NCBI RefSeq assembly: GCF_019334345.1
Contig: NZ_JAHWQX010000004.1
Span: 430,892-494,891, forward strand
Length of the DNA: 64,000 nucleotides
Source of the DNA: Neohoeflea coraliihabitans
GTDB taxonomy: Bacteria > Pseudomonadota > Alphaproteobacteria > Rhizobiales > Rhizobiaceae
Direction: 5' to 3'
Shown here: positions 6,800-15,711 of the stretch, one piece after another
How positions within the stretch are numbered: the first letter of the stretch is position 1
Layout of the letters: every line of letters begins with the position of its first letter
Position numbers and translations under genes: made by a program
The notes under the pieces: model-generated
What the model was told of the DNA's origin: nothing
What the model saw: only the letters and a program-made list of their open reading frames with translations
Databases searched by the model: none

Positions 6800-8655
6800 C
6801 GCCGCTGCTGTTCTCCCTGCTGCTTCTGCTGACGCTGTATGCCGTGTATTTCGCCGCCCGCATCGCCCGCCTTGATGCGCCAGCCGCAGAATTTCTCGAT
6901 GGCGGCGGGCGCTTGCCGGGATGGGCAGCGATGTTCATCCTGCCGGGGCTGGCCATCGCCGGTCTCGGTCTTGAACAGCATCTCTGGCGGGTCTCGACCT
7001 TCGGACTGTCCGCCTCGCACATCGCTGTCGGGTTCGTGCTCTTCGCGGTCGCGGCGCTGCTGATCTGGAATCGGCTGTGGTATGTGACGCGCATTGCCGG
7101 GCTTGCAACGCCCGGCGAAGCCCTCGGCCGGTTTTACGGATCGATCGCCCTGCGCGTCATCATCCTTGCCTTGACCCTGCTTTTCGCACTGCCCTTTTCC
7201 GCCAATCTGCTCTCATTTGCCGCCCAGCTTCTCGAACAGGCCAGCAATGGAAGCGTGCCGCGCATTGCCTGGGTCTGGCTGTTGGCGATTTCACTCGCCG
7301 TGCCAGCCATCATCGGCGGATGGAGGGCCGCGATCCTCGTGCTCGCGATGCATGCCGTGCTACTTGCCCTTCTGCTGCCAGGCTCGACAATTCTGGCGGA
7401 AATCCTCATCGCCGGGCCGGGATTCCCGGCACAGCCGATCCCGGTTGCCGAGGGCGTCCTGGCCGATCGCATCCCCGGCGTCGTGCAATATGTCGGGGGC
7501 ATCGGCAAGAAAGTCCTGCCCGTCGGGATTTTTTCGGCCGTCGCCATCGGCTCGTCGATTCTTGCCCTGCTCGGCATTCTTTTCAGCCCGGCGAGCCTGT
7601 ATCTCGGCCAGACCGTGCGCGCCGGCGCGACGCTCGGCGTGTCCAGCGTCTGGCTGACCGGCGGGCTGGCCGGTGGTGTTCTCGTCCTCGGCGCGCCGCT
7701 TCTGGCCACGCGCATGGCTGACGGCCCGATGGCGCTCGCTGAAACGCTTTATGCCGCCGCGCCCCTGGCCGGCGCGGCGCTGGTTCTGATGCTGGTGATC
7801 GCCACGCTTTTTGCCGTCAGTTTCTTTGTCACCGGCGGTGTTCTGATCTTCACGCGCGAACTGATCATCGCCTATCTGCTGCCAGATCTATCCCACCGCG
7901 CTCAGCGCTTTTCAGCGCGTGTCGCGCTTGGCTTCACCTTCTTTTTCGTGGCGCTGCTCGCCAGCTTTTTCCCCCTGTTGTCAGCTGTAACAGCAAGTGT
8001 CGCTTTGCCTCTGGCAGTGCAGATGCTGCCGGCCTTTCTCGGGCTTGGCTTTCTGCGCTGGATCAGCCGCGGCGCCATCCTCGCCGGCATGACACTCGGC
8101 ATGCTGATCGTCGTCTTCACCGAACCGCTTGGCCTGATCGTGTTCGAAGCGCTGTTTGTCGAACTGCCCTGGGGGCGCTGGCCCCTGACCATTCACTCCG
8201 CCGCCTGGGGCCTGACCTTCAATCTGCTGATCGTCTTGCTGTCGGCGGTCGTCACGCTGAACGCTCCCGATCGCTTCGAGCGCGACCGTCTGCACGATTC
8301 GCTGCTGGCGGCAACGCGCGTCGAGATCGGCGGACGCGGCCTGTTCTGGTCGCTGATGCTCGTCTGGGGGTTTCTGGCCTACGGGCCGGGCGCCGTGCTC
8401 GGCAACACTTTCTTCAGCGATCCGATCTTCAGCCCAGTCGCGGCGGCGCTCGGCATCCCTTCGCTCTGGGTCTGGCAGATCCTGTTCTGGCTGTTCGGCG
8501 TCGTGCTGGTCTGGTGGCTCGCCTACCGCGTCGGCTTCGGCAACCTCTCGGAGACGCACATCGAACCGATCGAACTGGGTCAGGCGCCGCCGCGACGATC
8601 GCCCGACTGGCTGGCTGCCGGTCTGGCCCGCGTCGCTGGCAACAAGCGCCGGTGA
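6796..8655 (+). CDS. Sodium:solute symporter (SSS) family-like membrane protein
   Basis: A 619-residue protein with some 13-14 hydrophobic segments. The N-terminus has the SSS-like pattern of a helix followed by EFLDGGGRLPGW (about 33-44), then LWYVTRIAGLATPGEAL. A late region around SVALPLAVQMLPAFLGLGF is typical of the SSS C-terminal half. The GTG start overlaps the upstream gene (GTGA) and has a strong RBS (GGGGAGGA). SSS members import sugars, amino acids or carboxylates with Na+; some are sensor domains, but no kinase domain is fused here. Residues that would bind Na+ could not be assigned, so transport is likely rather than certain. Confidence 0.75.
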   Translation: MTPLLFSLLLLLTLYAVYFAARIARLDAPAAEFLDGGGRLPGWAAMFILPGLAIAGLGLEQHLWRVSTFGLSASHIAVGFVLFAVAALLIWNRLWYVTRIAGLATPGEALGRFYGSIALRVIILALTLLFALPFSANLLSFAAQLLEQASNGSVPRIAWVWLLAISLAVPAIIGGWRAAILVLAMHAVLLALLLPGSTILAEILIAGPGFPAQPIPVAEGVLADRIPGVVQYVGGIGKKVLPVGIFSAVAIGSSILALLGILFSPASLYLGQTVRAGATLGVSSVWLTGGLAGGVLVLGAPLLATRMADGPMALAETLYAAAPLAGAALVLMLVIATLFAVSFFVTGGVLIFTRELIIAYLLPDLSHRAQRFSARVALGFTFFFVALLASFFPLLSAVTASVALPLAVQMLPAFLGLGFLRWISRGAILAGMTLGMLIVVFTEPLGLIVFEALFVELPWGRWPLTIHSAAWGLTFNLLIVLLSAVVTLNAPDRFERDRLHDSLLAATRVEIGGRGLFWSLMLVWGFLAYGPGAVLGNTFFSDPIFSPVAAALGIPSLWVWQILFWLFGVVLVWWLAYRVGFGNLSETHIEPIELGQAPPRRSPDWLAAGLARVAGNKRR

Positions 8656-8713
8656 CGGCCCGCGATGACCCTGCTGCAATGCATATGAATGAGCTGTGAA
8701 AAGGAACGATCCC

Positions 8714-10042
8714 ATGGCGTTCATCGACGAACTGATCGAACTTGCGGCCCAGCCGGACGATCGCCTGCCGCCCAAGGCGATGATGCTGGCGCGCTATTCG
8801 TTGCTTGACTGGCTGACATGCGGTGTTGCCGCGATCGATGAACCATTGGTCACCAAATTGCGCCAACTGGCCGAAGAGGAGGGCGGCAAGCCGGTCGCCC
8901 CGCTGTTTGGCGGCGGCATGGCACCGGCGCGCATGGCAGCCCTGGTCAACGGTGCCGCAAGCCATGCGCTCGATTATGACGACACGCATTTCGCGCATGT
9001 CGGACATCTTTCAGTCGGCATCTATCCGGCGGCGATGGCTGCCGGAGTGGAGCAGGACCTTGGTGCCGATGCCATCCTTAAGGCCTTTGTGGTCGGCGCC
9101 GAAGCAGCCATCCGCATCGGCCTCGTTCTCGGACGCGAGCACTATCTGATGGGCTTCCACCAGACTGCCACCGCCGGTGCATTCGGGGCGACCATCGCGG
9201 CGGCGCGCCTTTACAAGCTCGATGACCGGCAATTGCGCAATGCCCTGGGCTTGTGCGCCACCCGCGCCTCGGGCCTGAAGTCGCAGTTCGGCACCATGGG
9301 CAAACCCTACAATGCCGGTATTGCGGCCTCCAATGGCATCGAATGCGCCAGGCTCGCCGCACTTGGCATGACCTCCGCCGATGACGGCCTACTCGGCGTG
9401 CAGGGTTTTGTCGAGACCCACACGCCGCAGGGCAGGGGCATGGCGGGCGCCGATACCGCTGGCCGGCCGCAAGGCGGCGCGTTTCTGTTCGAGGACAACA
9501 AGTATAAATTGCATGCCTGCTGCCACGGCCTGCACGCCATGATCGAGGCTGTTCTGGATGCCGAGGCGTTGTGCGGGCGCGCGATCAAGGACGTTGCCGC
9601 CATGACGCTGCGCACCAATCCACGCTGGCTGCGCGTGTGCGACATCAAGCGGCCGCGCACCGGCCTCGAGGTCAAGTTCAGCTACAACTGGCTGTTTGGC
9701 ATGACAGTGCGCGGCGACAAGACCGGCGACGATCGCGCCTATACCGACGCGCTGGCCGCCGATCAGGAACTGGCTGCACTTGCGGAATGCATCGAGGTGA
9801 TCGGCGATGAATCCCTCAGCGATCTGCAGGCGGAAGGGGTGGTGACGCTGAGCGATGGCACGACGGTGCCGATCAGCCATGATCTCGCCGCGCCGCTGCC
9901 CGAAGACGTGCTGGCAGAGCGACTGCAGGCCAAGGCGGTCGCCATTCTCGGCGACCGGGGCAACCGGATATGGAACCAGCTTGGCGGGCTGGATGCTCTG
10001 GCTGCCCGTGACATCGGCGCGCTGATGGCACCTCGCGCCTGA
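8714..10042 (+). CDS. MmgE/PrpD family protein (2-methylcitrate dehydratase-like)
   Basis: A 442-residue soluble protein of the MmgE/PrpD fold. Typical stretches are the ALDYDDTHFAHVGHLSVGIYPA region (about residue 85-105), the FHQTATAGAFGA region and ASGLKSQFGTMGKPYNAG (about 185-202). Family members dehydrate 2-methylcitrate, isomerise aconitate or decarboxylate related tricarboxylates. No prpB or prpC neighbour is present, so the substrate is open. I chose the ATG at 8714 for its RBS (AAAAGGAAC) over an ATG-less extension to 8696. It lies 58 bp after the symporter gene on the same strand, and could be the last gene of that operon or belong functionally with the CoA-transferase further on. 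Confidence 0.87.
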   Translation: MAFIDELIELAAQPDDRLPPKAMMLARYSLLDWLTCGVAAIDEPLVTKLRQLAEEEGGKPVAPLFGGGMAPARMAALVNGAASHALDYDDTHFAHVGHLSVGIYPAAMAAGVEQDLGADAILKAFVVGAEAAIRIGLVLGREHYLMGFHQTATAGAFGATIAAARLYKLDDRQLRNALGLCATRASGLKSQFGTMGKPYNAGIAASNGIECARLAALGMTSADDGLLGVQGFVETHTPQGRGMAGADTAGRPQGGAFLFEDNKYKLHACCHGLHAMIEAVLDAEALCGRAIKDVAAMTLRTNPRWLRVCDIKRPRTGLEVKFSYNWLFGMTVRGDKTGDDRAYTDALAADQELAALAECIEVIGDESLSDLQAEGVVTLSDGTTVPISHDLAAPLPEDVLAERLQAKAVAILGDRGNRIWNQLGGLDALAARDIGALMAPRA

Positions 10043-10081
10043 GTGTCGGCGAAACCGTGCTCACCGCCGGCGGAACGCCCG

Positions 10082-11020
10082 CTATTCATCCCTCGGCAAT
10101 TCCGCCTGCCACAGGCGCCGGTTGATCAGGTCGCGCACCACTTCGCGGCACAGATCCTCGGTCTGGCGGGTGGCGCGCGTCACACGGTTGGTCGAGCGGA
10201 CCAGGTAGATGCTGCGCCTGAGGCGCGGTTCACCGATCGGCGCACCGACCAGCGTTCCGGCGCTGACAAGATCGTGCACGGCCGCCGGTGAGAGTATCGT
10301 ATGGCCGCTGCCGCGCGCCACCAGCGCCTTGATCTGCGGCAGCGAATCCATCTCGGTCGGCACATTCAGTGTAAGCCGCTCGCTCTGGGCGACCCGGTCG
10401 ATATAGGCGCGCAGCCCGTGCCGCTCGGAGGGCAGCACCAGTTCGGTCTCCGCAACCTGCGCAAAGGTCACCGGCTCGCCCGGCGCACTCTCGAACGGCC
10501 AGCAATCGCTGGCGGCGTAGATCCACAGATCCTCGATCAGCAGCTCCGAGGAGGCGCACTCGCCGATATTGGTGTTGTCATAGAGCAAGGCCATGTCGAT
10601 CTCGCCCTTCAGCACCCATTCGCGCAGGTGCCCGGACATGGCCTCGGTGGCGGTGAATTGCACTTTCGGCATTTCGACCCGGATCGTCTCGGCCATCGGG
10701 ATCGAAAGGGCCATCGAGATCGACGGCGTCATCCCGAAGGCGACGCGGCCCGAGGGTTCGGCACCGATATCAACGACGTCACGCTGCGCTTCCTCGATCA
10801 TCGCCTCGATAGCGCAGGCATGCAGGTGCAGCCGTTCTCCCGCCTCGGTCGGCGCGATGCCGCGCGCCGAGCGCACCAGGAGTTCGGTGCCCAGCACGGC
10901 TTCGAGATTGCGCACCAGTTGCGACAGCGAAGGCTGCGCGATGCCCAGGTTGCGCGCCGCGCCGCTCATCGAGCCACTGTCGATGATCTCGCGAAAATAT
11001 CTCAGCTGACGTGAATCCAT
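10082..11020 (-). CDS. LysR-family transcriptional regulator
   Basis: A 312-residue protein. The N-terminal winged helix-turn-helix (1-60) is typical: QLRYFREIIDSGSMSGAARN, then AQPSLSQLVRNLE and LLVRSARG. The effector domain spans about 90-300 with a periplasmic-binding-protein-like fold. The gene is divergent from the CoA-transferase (116 bp apart) and convergent with the MmgE/PrpD gene. By the usual LysR pattern it should autoregulate and control the divergent CoA-transferase; a T-N11-A palindrome sits in the shared gap. Effector unknown. Confidence 0.93.
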   Translation of the reverse strand: MDSRQLRYFREIIDSGSMSGAARNLGIAQPSLSQLVRNLEAVLGTELLVRSARGIAPTEAGERLHLHACAIEAMIEEAQRDVVDIGAEPSGRVAFGMTPSISMALSIPMAETIRVEMPKVQFTATEAMSGHLREWVLKGEIDMALLYDNTNIGECASSELLIEDLWIYAASDCWPFESAPGEPVTFAQVAETELVLPSERHGLRAYIDRVAQSERLTLNVPTEMDSLPQIKALVARGSGHTILSPAAVHDLVSAGTLVGAPIGEPRLRRSIYLVRSTNRVTRATRQTEDLCREVVRDLINRRLWQAELPRDE

Positions 11021-11041
11021 TTTACCTCTCGACTGGAGGAC

Positions 11042-11056
11042 ATAAGTTGAACCTAT
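11042..11056. promoter_or_regulatory. Putative LysR operator (T-N11-A palindrome)
   Basis: ATAAGTTGAACCTAT is a near-perfect dyad around a central G (6 of 7 arm positions pair) and contains the T-N11-A signature of LysR binding sites. It lies 22 bp upstream of the lysR start and 81 bp upstream of the divergent CoA-transferase. Confidence 0.45.
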
Positions 11057-11136
11057 CGGGGCGCTGTCAACAAGCTATTTGCGCCGCAGGCGGTAAATTT
11101 CGCATCTTGATCACTGTAACCTGCAAGGAGGCAAGG

Positions 11137-12279
11137 ATGCCCGATCTCGAAGGTTTGACGGTGGTTTCCGTCGAACATGCCGTTGCCGCACCCTACGCCT
11201 CGGTCAAGCTGGCAGATGCCGGTGCGCGGGTCATCAAGGTCGAGCGGCCGGAAGGTGATTTTGCGCGCAATTACGACGCCCTTGCCGCCGGCAACAGCGC
11301 CTATTTTGTCTGGCTCAACCGCGGCAAGGAGTCAATTGCCCTCAACCTCAAGGATGATGCCGACAAGGCGGTGCTTGCCGCGCTGCTCGAGGACGCCGAC
11401 ATCCTGATCCAGAATCTCGGCCCCGGGGTCATGGATCGCCTTGGCTTTGGCGCCAGTTCCTTGCGTGCCCGCCTGCCGAAACTGATCATCTGCTCGATTT
11501 CCGGCTATGGCAGCGACGGGCCGCGCGCCAGGCAGAAAGCCTATGATCTGCTCATCCAGGCCGAGAGCGGTCTTTCGGCGATCACCGGCACGCCGGAGGA
11601 GCCGGCGCGCGTCGGTGTCTCCGTGTGCGACATCGCCGCCGGGATGACCGCCTATCAGGCGATACTCGAAGCTCTGATCGGGCGCGCCGCAAGCGGCGAG
11701 GGGCGGCATATCGAGGTGTCGCTGTTTCACGCCATGGCGGATTGGCTCAATGTGCCCTATCTGCAGTACCGCTACGGCGGCAAGCCGCCACAAAGGCAGG
11801 GGCTGCGCCATCCCACCATCGCGCCCTACGGCATCTTCACCTGCGGCGATGGCAAGGAACTGCTGATTTCGGTGCAGAATGACCGCGAATGGCGCGCCTT
11901 GTGCACCGCCTTGAATATCGGCGATCTCGCCGACGACCCGCTCTTTCGCACCAACAATGCCCGCGTGGCCAACCGCGACAAGGTCGACGGGGCGATCGAC
12001 ACCGAACTCGGCCGGCGCAGCCGCGAGGACAACACCGCCTTACTGGATGACGCCCGTATCGCCTATGGCAGGCTGTCGGACATGGAAGATCTTGCGCAGC
12101 ATCCGCAGAGCCGCTTTGCCGGCATCGACACGGACAATGGCCCGCTCGATATCCTCGCTCCGGCGGCTGTCATTGACGGTCAGCGGCGGGAAAATTACGG
12201 CACGGTGCCGCAGCTGGATGCGCACGGCGCGGATATTCGCCGCGAAATTGCCGCCCGCGCGGCGCGCCGGTCGTCCTGA
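11137..12279 (+). CDS. CaiB/BaiF-type (family III) CoA-transferase
   Basis: A 380-residue protein. The N-terminal part has the family III pattern EHAVAAPYASVKLADAGARVIKVERP (split by the CoA-binding loop). Asp165 in SVCDIAAGM sits where family III enzymes have the catalytic aspartate that forms the acyl-anhydride intermediate. HPTIAPYGIFTCGDG (about 226-240) is also typical. The ATG at 11137 has an ideal RBS (AAGGAGG, 6 nt upstream), so a longer frame back to 11011 is rejected. It moves CoA between carboxylic acids, probably activating the acid used by the acyl-CoA enzymes around it. Followed by a terminator-like hairpin. Confidence 0.92.
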   Translation: MPDLEGLTVVSVEHAVAAPYASVKLADAGARVIKVERPEGDFARNYDALAAGNSAYFVWLNRGKESIALNLKDDADKAVLAALLEDADILIQNLGPGVMDRLGFGASSLRARLPKLIICSISGYGSDGPRARQKAYDLLIQAESGLSAITGTPEEPARVGVSVCDIAAGMTAYQAILEALIGRAASGEGRHIEVSLFHAMADWLNVPYLQYRYGGKPPQRQGLRHPTIAPYGIFTCGDGKELLISVQNDREWRALCTALNIGDLADDPLFRTNNARVANRDKVDGAIDTELGRRSREDNTALLDDARIAYGRLSDMEDLAQHPQSRFAGIDTDNGPLDILAPAAVIDGQRRENYGTVPQLDAHGADIRREIAARAARRSS

Positions 12280-12288
12280 CCGGCGAAC

Positions 12289-12310
12289 CCGGCCGCGGGA
12301 GCGCGGCCGG
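12289..12310. terminator. Hairpin terminator candidate after CoA-transferase
   Basis: Perfect 9-bp stem CCGGCCGCG / CGCGGCCGG with a GGAG loop, 9 bp after the CoA-transferase stop and before a converging gene. There is no clear T-run, so strength is uncertain. Confidence 0.55.
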
Positions 12311-12416
12311 ACGCTTCGCCACCTCACTCACGATCCGATAATATCTTTCAATACAGCCTCTTGGGCTGAGATTCGGACTCAGATTGTCAGCCGCGCAAGG
12401 ACGGCCTGTCGAAAGC

Positions 12417-13604
12417 TCAATAGCTGCGCGGCATACCGAGAACATGCTCGGCAAGGAAGGACAGGATCAGGTTGGTCGAGATCGGTGCCACCTGATACAG
12501 GCGCGTCTCGCGGAACTTGCGCTCGACATCGTATTCCTCGGCAAAGCCGAAACCGCCGAAGGTCTGCACCGCCGCTTCCGCAGCCTCCCAGCTGGCCTCG
12601 GCGGCCAGCATTTTCGCCATATTGGCTTCCGCGCCCGGATTTTCCCCGGCCTCGTAGCGGCGAATGGCCTCGCGCACCATCAGTTCGGCGGCGCGCATGC
12701 GTGCATAGGACTGGGCAATCGGGAAGGAGACGCCCTGGTTCTGACCGATCGGACGGCCGAACACCTCGCGCTCGCTGGCATAGGATGAGGCTTTGGCAAT
12801 CAGCCACTTGGCATCGCCGATGCATTCGGAAGCGATCAGGATGCGCTCGGCGTTCATGCCCGACATGATGTAGCGAAAACCCTTGCCTTCCTCGCCGATG
12901 AGGTTTTCCGCCGGCACCTCGACATCGTCGAAGAACACTTCGCACGAGGAATGATTCATCATCGTGCGGATCGGTGAAATCGTCAGGCCATGATCCTTCG
13001 CCTGCTTCATGTCGAGGATGAACACCGACAGCCCGTCGGTCTTTTTCTTCACTTCCGAGACCGGCGTCGTCCGGGCGAGAAGGATCATCAGATCGGAGTG
13101 CTCGGCACGCGAGGTCCAGATCTTCTGGCCGTTGACGATGTATTTGTCGCCCACCTTCTTGGCGAATGTCTTCAGCGCGGTCGTGTTGGTGCCGCTCGTC
13201 GGCTCGGTGACGCCGAAAGCCTGCAGCCGCAGCGATCCATCGGCAATACCCGGCAGATAGCGCTTCTTCTGTTCCTCATTGCCGTGCCGCAGCAAGGTGC
13301 CCATCGTGTACATCTGCGCATGGCAGGCGCCGGCATTGCAGCCCGCGCGGTGAATTTCCTCGAGGATTGCCGCGCCCGCCGACAAAGGCAGGCCGATGCC
13401 GCCATATTCTTCGGGGATCAGGGCCGACAAATAGCCTTGCTCGGTCAGCGCCGTGACGAACTCGCTCGGGTAGGCCCGCTGCTCATCCTTCTGGCGCCAG
13501 TATTCGCCGGGGAAACCCTCGCACAGCTTGGCAACGGCATCGCGGATTTCCTCATGCATCTCGATGGTGGTCATGGCGTCGGCTTCCTCTGTTTTGCCGG
13601 ACAT
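12417..13604 (-). CDS. Acyl-CoA dehydrogenase
   Basis: A 395-residue FAD enzyme oxidising acyl-CoA to 2-enoyl-CoA. Family signatures are QAFGVTEPTSGTNTT (about 128-142, FAD/substrate loop) and GFGFAEEYDVERKFRE (about 350-365). The usual catalytic Glu of the short/medium-chain type (in YEGT) is absent: the matching site reads QVAPIST. Glu253 in MNAERIL sits where isovaleryl-CoA and long-chain dehydrogenases have their base, pointing to a branched or bulky acyl substrate. An internal ATG (codon 11) is an alternative start. Divergent from an IclR regulator across a gap with a 16-bp inverted repeat. Confidence 0.92.
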   Translation of the reverse strand: MSGKTEEADAMTTIEMHEEIRDAVAKLCEGFPGEYWRQKDEQRAYPSEFVTALTEQGYLSALIPEEYGGIGLPLSAGAAILEEIHRAGCNAGACHAQMYTMGTLLRHGNEEQKKRYLPGIADGSLRLQAFGVTEPTSGTNTTALKTFAKKVGDKYIVNGQKIWTSRAEHSDLMILLARTTPVSEVKKKTDGLSVFILDMKQAKDHGLTISPIRTMMNHSSCEVFFDDVEVPAENLIGEEGKGFRYIMSGMNAERILIASECIGDAKWLIAKASSYASEREVFGRPIGQNQGVSFPIAQSYARMRAAELMVREAIRRYEAGENPGAEANMAKMLAAEASWEAAEAAVQTFGGFGFAEEYDVERKFRETRLYQVAPISTNLILSFLAEHVLGMPRSY

Positions 13605-13686
13605 CTAGCATCCCTGCCGATTCTCCGGCAGACCGCATGGATGATCGCCCTTATAAAACCCGCCTATGCCCCGGTTTCACCTCGGC

Positions 13687-13733
13687 CATCCGGGCGCGCT
13701 GCGGCACCGGACCGCCGGCAGCGCGCCCGGATG
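13687..13733. repeat. Perfect 16-bp inverted repeat in divergent promoter region
   Basis: CATCCGGGCGCGCTGC (13687-13702) is exactly reverse-complementary to GCAGCGCGCCCGGATG (13718-13733), separated by 15 nt. It abuts a TTGACA hexamer (13734-13739). It lies between the acyl-CoA dehydrogenase and IclR genes, so it may be an operator or a cruciform/leader structure rather than a terminator. Confidence 0.7.
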
Positions 13734-13824
13734 TTGACATGAAACTCGTATTGCTCTTTGACCTAGATGTCGCCAACCAACATTCTAGCAACCTCGAAAA
13801 CCGAACCTCCGGAAATCCGTGCCC

Positions 13825-14604
13825 ATGACACCCGACAGCAAGCCGAGCTCTTTCAAGCAGAACATTCGGGCCGTCTCGCGGGCAATTGCCGTCCTCAATT
13901 CTTTTGCGGGCAAGGACGCGCAGACGCTTGCCGAGGTGAGTGCGGCAACGGGGCTGGACAAGGGCACGACGCGCCGGCTGCTCTTGACCCTTGTCGAGAA
14001 CAACTACATCGCCCTTGATGCCGCCAACAATCAGTACCGCCTCGGCAGGGCCATCCGCGATCTTGCCTCGAATGTCAGCGATTCCCAGGACCTGCGCACG
14101 CTGGCGCAGCCGGCTCTGCTGGAACTGGCGAGCGAATTGAGCGTGACCGTCTTCCTTTCCGTCTTCAAGGAAGGGGCCGCCGTTTGCCTGGCCCGCTATC
14201 ACGACATGCGCGGCCTCGAGGTGCATTGGTGGCCCGTCGGCGGAACCCTGCCGCTCAATTGCGGCGGCGCGCCGAAACTTCTGCTCGCCTACCAGCCTGA
14301 AGAGGAAATCGCGCGGCTCGTCTCCGAGCCGATGCAGCCGCTCAACGAGAACTCCATCGTGTCACCTGATGATTTGCGTCAGCGTCTGGCACTGATCCGC
14401 GAGCGGGGTTTCGAATGCGCCGTCGATGATGTCGCCATCGGCATCACGGCGCTGGCCGTGCCGGTTCTTGATGCCGACAACAAGCCGATTTGCGCCGTCT
14501 CGATCGCCGGGCTGACGCCGCAGATGATCAAGAACGGCGAGCCGGTGCCGCTCGAGCGGCTGCGCCAGACGGCGCGACACATCCGCGGTCGACTCGGCCT
14601 GTGA
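13825..14604 (+). CDS. IclR-family transcriptional regulator
   Basis: About 259 residues. The N-terminal winged HTH contains LAEVSAATGLDKGTTRRLL, followed by an IclR effector domain with GITALAVPVLDADNKPICAVSIAG near the C-terminus, the usual IclR signature. The ATG at 13825 (GGAAA upstream) is preferred; a GTG two codons earlier is possible. Divergent from the acyl-CoA dehydrogenase and upstream of the MBL hydrolase, ligase and carboxylase genes, any of which it may control. Confidence 0.92.
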   Translation: MTPDSKPSSFKQNIRAVSRAIAVLNSFAGKDAQTLAEVSAATGLDKGTTRRLLLTLVENNYIALDAANNQYRLGRAIRDLASNVSDSQDLRTLAQPALLELASELSVTVFLSVFKEGAAVCLARYHDMRGLEVHWWPVGGTLPLNCGGAPKLLLAYQPEEEIARLVSEPMQPLNENSIVSPDDLRQRLALIRERGFECAVDDVAIGITALAVPVLDADNKPICAVSIAGLTPQMIKNGEPVPLERLRQTARHIRGRLGL

Positions 14605-14682
14605 GCGACAGGAAATTGGGTCCGGCAGCCTGGGGGCTGGGGAGTTGTCTGTTTTGTCCATGGGTTATCTAGTGAAATGCAG

Positions 14683-14711
14683 TTGACTGGGTAACACGTC
14701 ATCGTTAGCGT
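14683..14711 (+). promoter_or_regulatory. Sigma-70-like promoter for the MBL/ligase/carboxylase genes
   Basis: TTGACT (14683-14688) is followed by a 17-bp spacer and TAGCGT (14706-14711). This places transcription start close to 14718, just before the RBS GAGGAGGG (14723-14730). Confidence 0.45.
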
Positions 14712-14734
14712 GGCGCGCCATGGAGGAGGGTGAC

Positions 14735-15658
14735 GTGCGGACGATTGACAGCGGTTCATTGCAGCTGAGCTTGATCAGGGAGTCTGTCGGGGCGGCGTTT
14801 CCGCCGGCCACCTTGTTCCCGGACTTTGGCGACGAGATCTTTGCGCGCGCGCCCGTCGCTCTCGGTCCCTCCTACTACAATGCCGAAAAGCAGAAACTCG
14901 TCTCGAGTATTCATTCCTGGCTCTTGTGTCTCGACGGCAAACTGGTGCTGATCGATACCGGCTATGGTCGCGGCAAGGAAAACGGCATCGCCGAAGCGCC
15001 GTTCTTTCTCAGCTTGGCTGCCGCCGGCGTTGCGCCCGCCGACATCGATCTAGTTGTTCTGACGCATCTCCATACCGACCACATGAAGAACAACACCATT
15101 GCCACCGCCGACGGGTGGCGCCCGGCCTTTCCCAATGCGCGTTATGTTGTCGGGCGCCGCGAATACGCCCATTGGCAGCCGGGAGGCGCCGGGCTGGCGC
15201 TTCATCCCGGCCAGGCGCCGATACTCGCTGAAACCGTTGTGCCGCTGGTCGAAGCCGGCTGTCTCGACCTGATTGACGACGAGACCGAGCTCCTGCCGGG
15301 GCTGCGCACCATGCCGGTCCCCGGTCACACCGCCACCCAACTGGCGCTGCTCATCGACAATGGCGAGCAGCTCTTCGTCCACGCGGCCGACAGCATTCAT
15401 CATCCGTTGCAAGTGCACCGCCCGGAATGGGGATCGTCGCTGTGCGAGGATGGGCCGCTGGCCCTGCGCAGCCGCCTCAAGGTGCTCGATCTGTGCGCCG
15501 AACGCGGCGCGATCCTGATGGCGTCGCATTTCGCCGGAACGGGCGCAGCCAGCATCACGCGCAGTGCCGATGGCTTTCATTTCGAGCCGGTCGAGATCAC
15601 CCGATCCCCTCGTGCGGCCCACCCAGAACCGCAGCCCGTCCGGCCACAGGCCGTCTGA
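14735..15658 (+). CDS. MBL-fold metallo-hydrolase (quorum-quenching lactonase-like)
   Basis: About 307 residues. The di-zinc signature THLHTDH (110-116; His111, His113, Asp115, His116) is intact, and further metal-ligand candidates follow in PVPGHTATQ and VHAADSIHH. An early conserved strand reads VLIDTGYGRGK. The GTG at 14735 has the strong GAGGAGGG sequence 5 nt upstream and is preferred; an ATG at 14720 would place that RBS inside the gene. The family includes N-acyl homoserine lactonases, thioesterases and sulfatases. Next to CoA genes a thioesterase or lactonase role is plausible but unproven. Confidence 0.87.
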   Translation: MRTIDSGSLQLSLIRESVGAAFPPATLFPDFGDEIFARAPVALGPSYYNAEKQKLVSSIHSWLLCLDGKLVLIDTGYGRGKENGIAEAPFFLSLAAAGVAPADIDLVVLTHLHTDHMKNNTIATADGWRPAFPNARYVVGRREYAHWQPGGAGLALHPGQAPILAETVVPLVEAGCLDLIDDETELLPGLRTMPVPGHTATQLALLIDNGEQLFVHAADSIHHPLQVHRPEWGSSLCEDGPLALRSRLKVLDLCAERGAILMASHFAGTGAASITRSADGFHFEPVEITRSPRAAHPEPQPVRPQAV

Positions 15659-15711
15659 TAACGCCGGGCAAGACACGTTTCGCCAATCCGCCCGCTTCGA
15701 GAGCACCCGAG

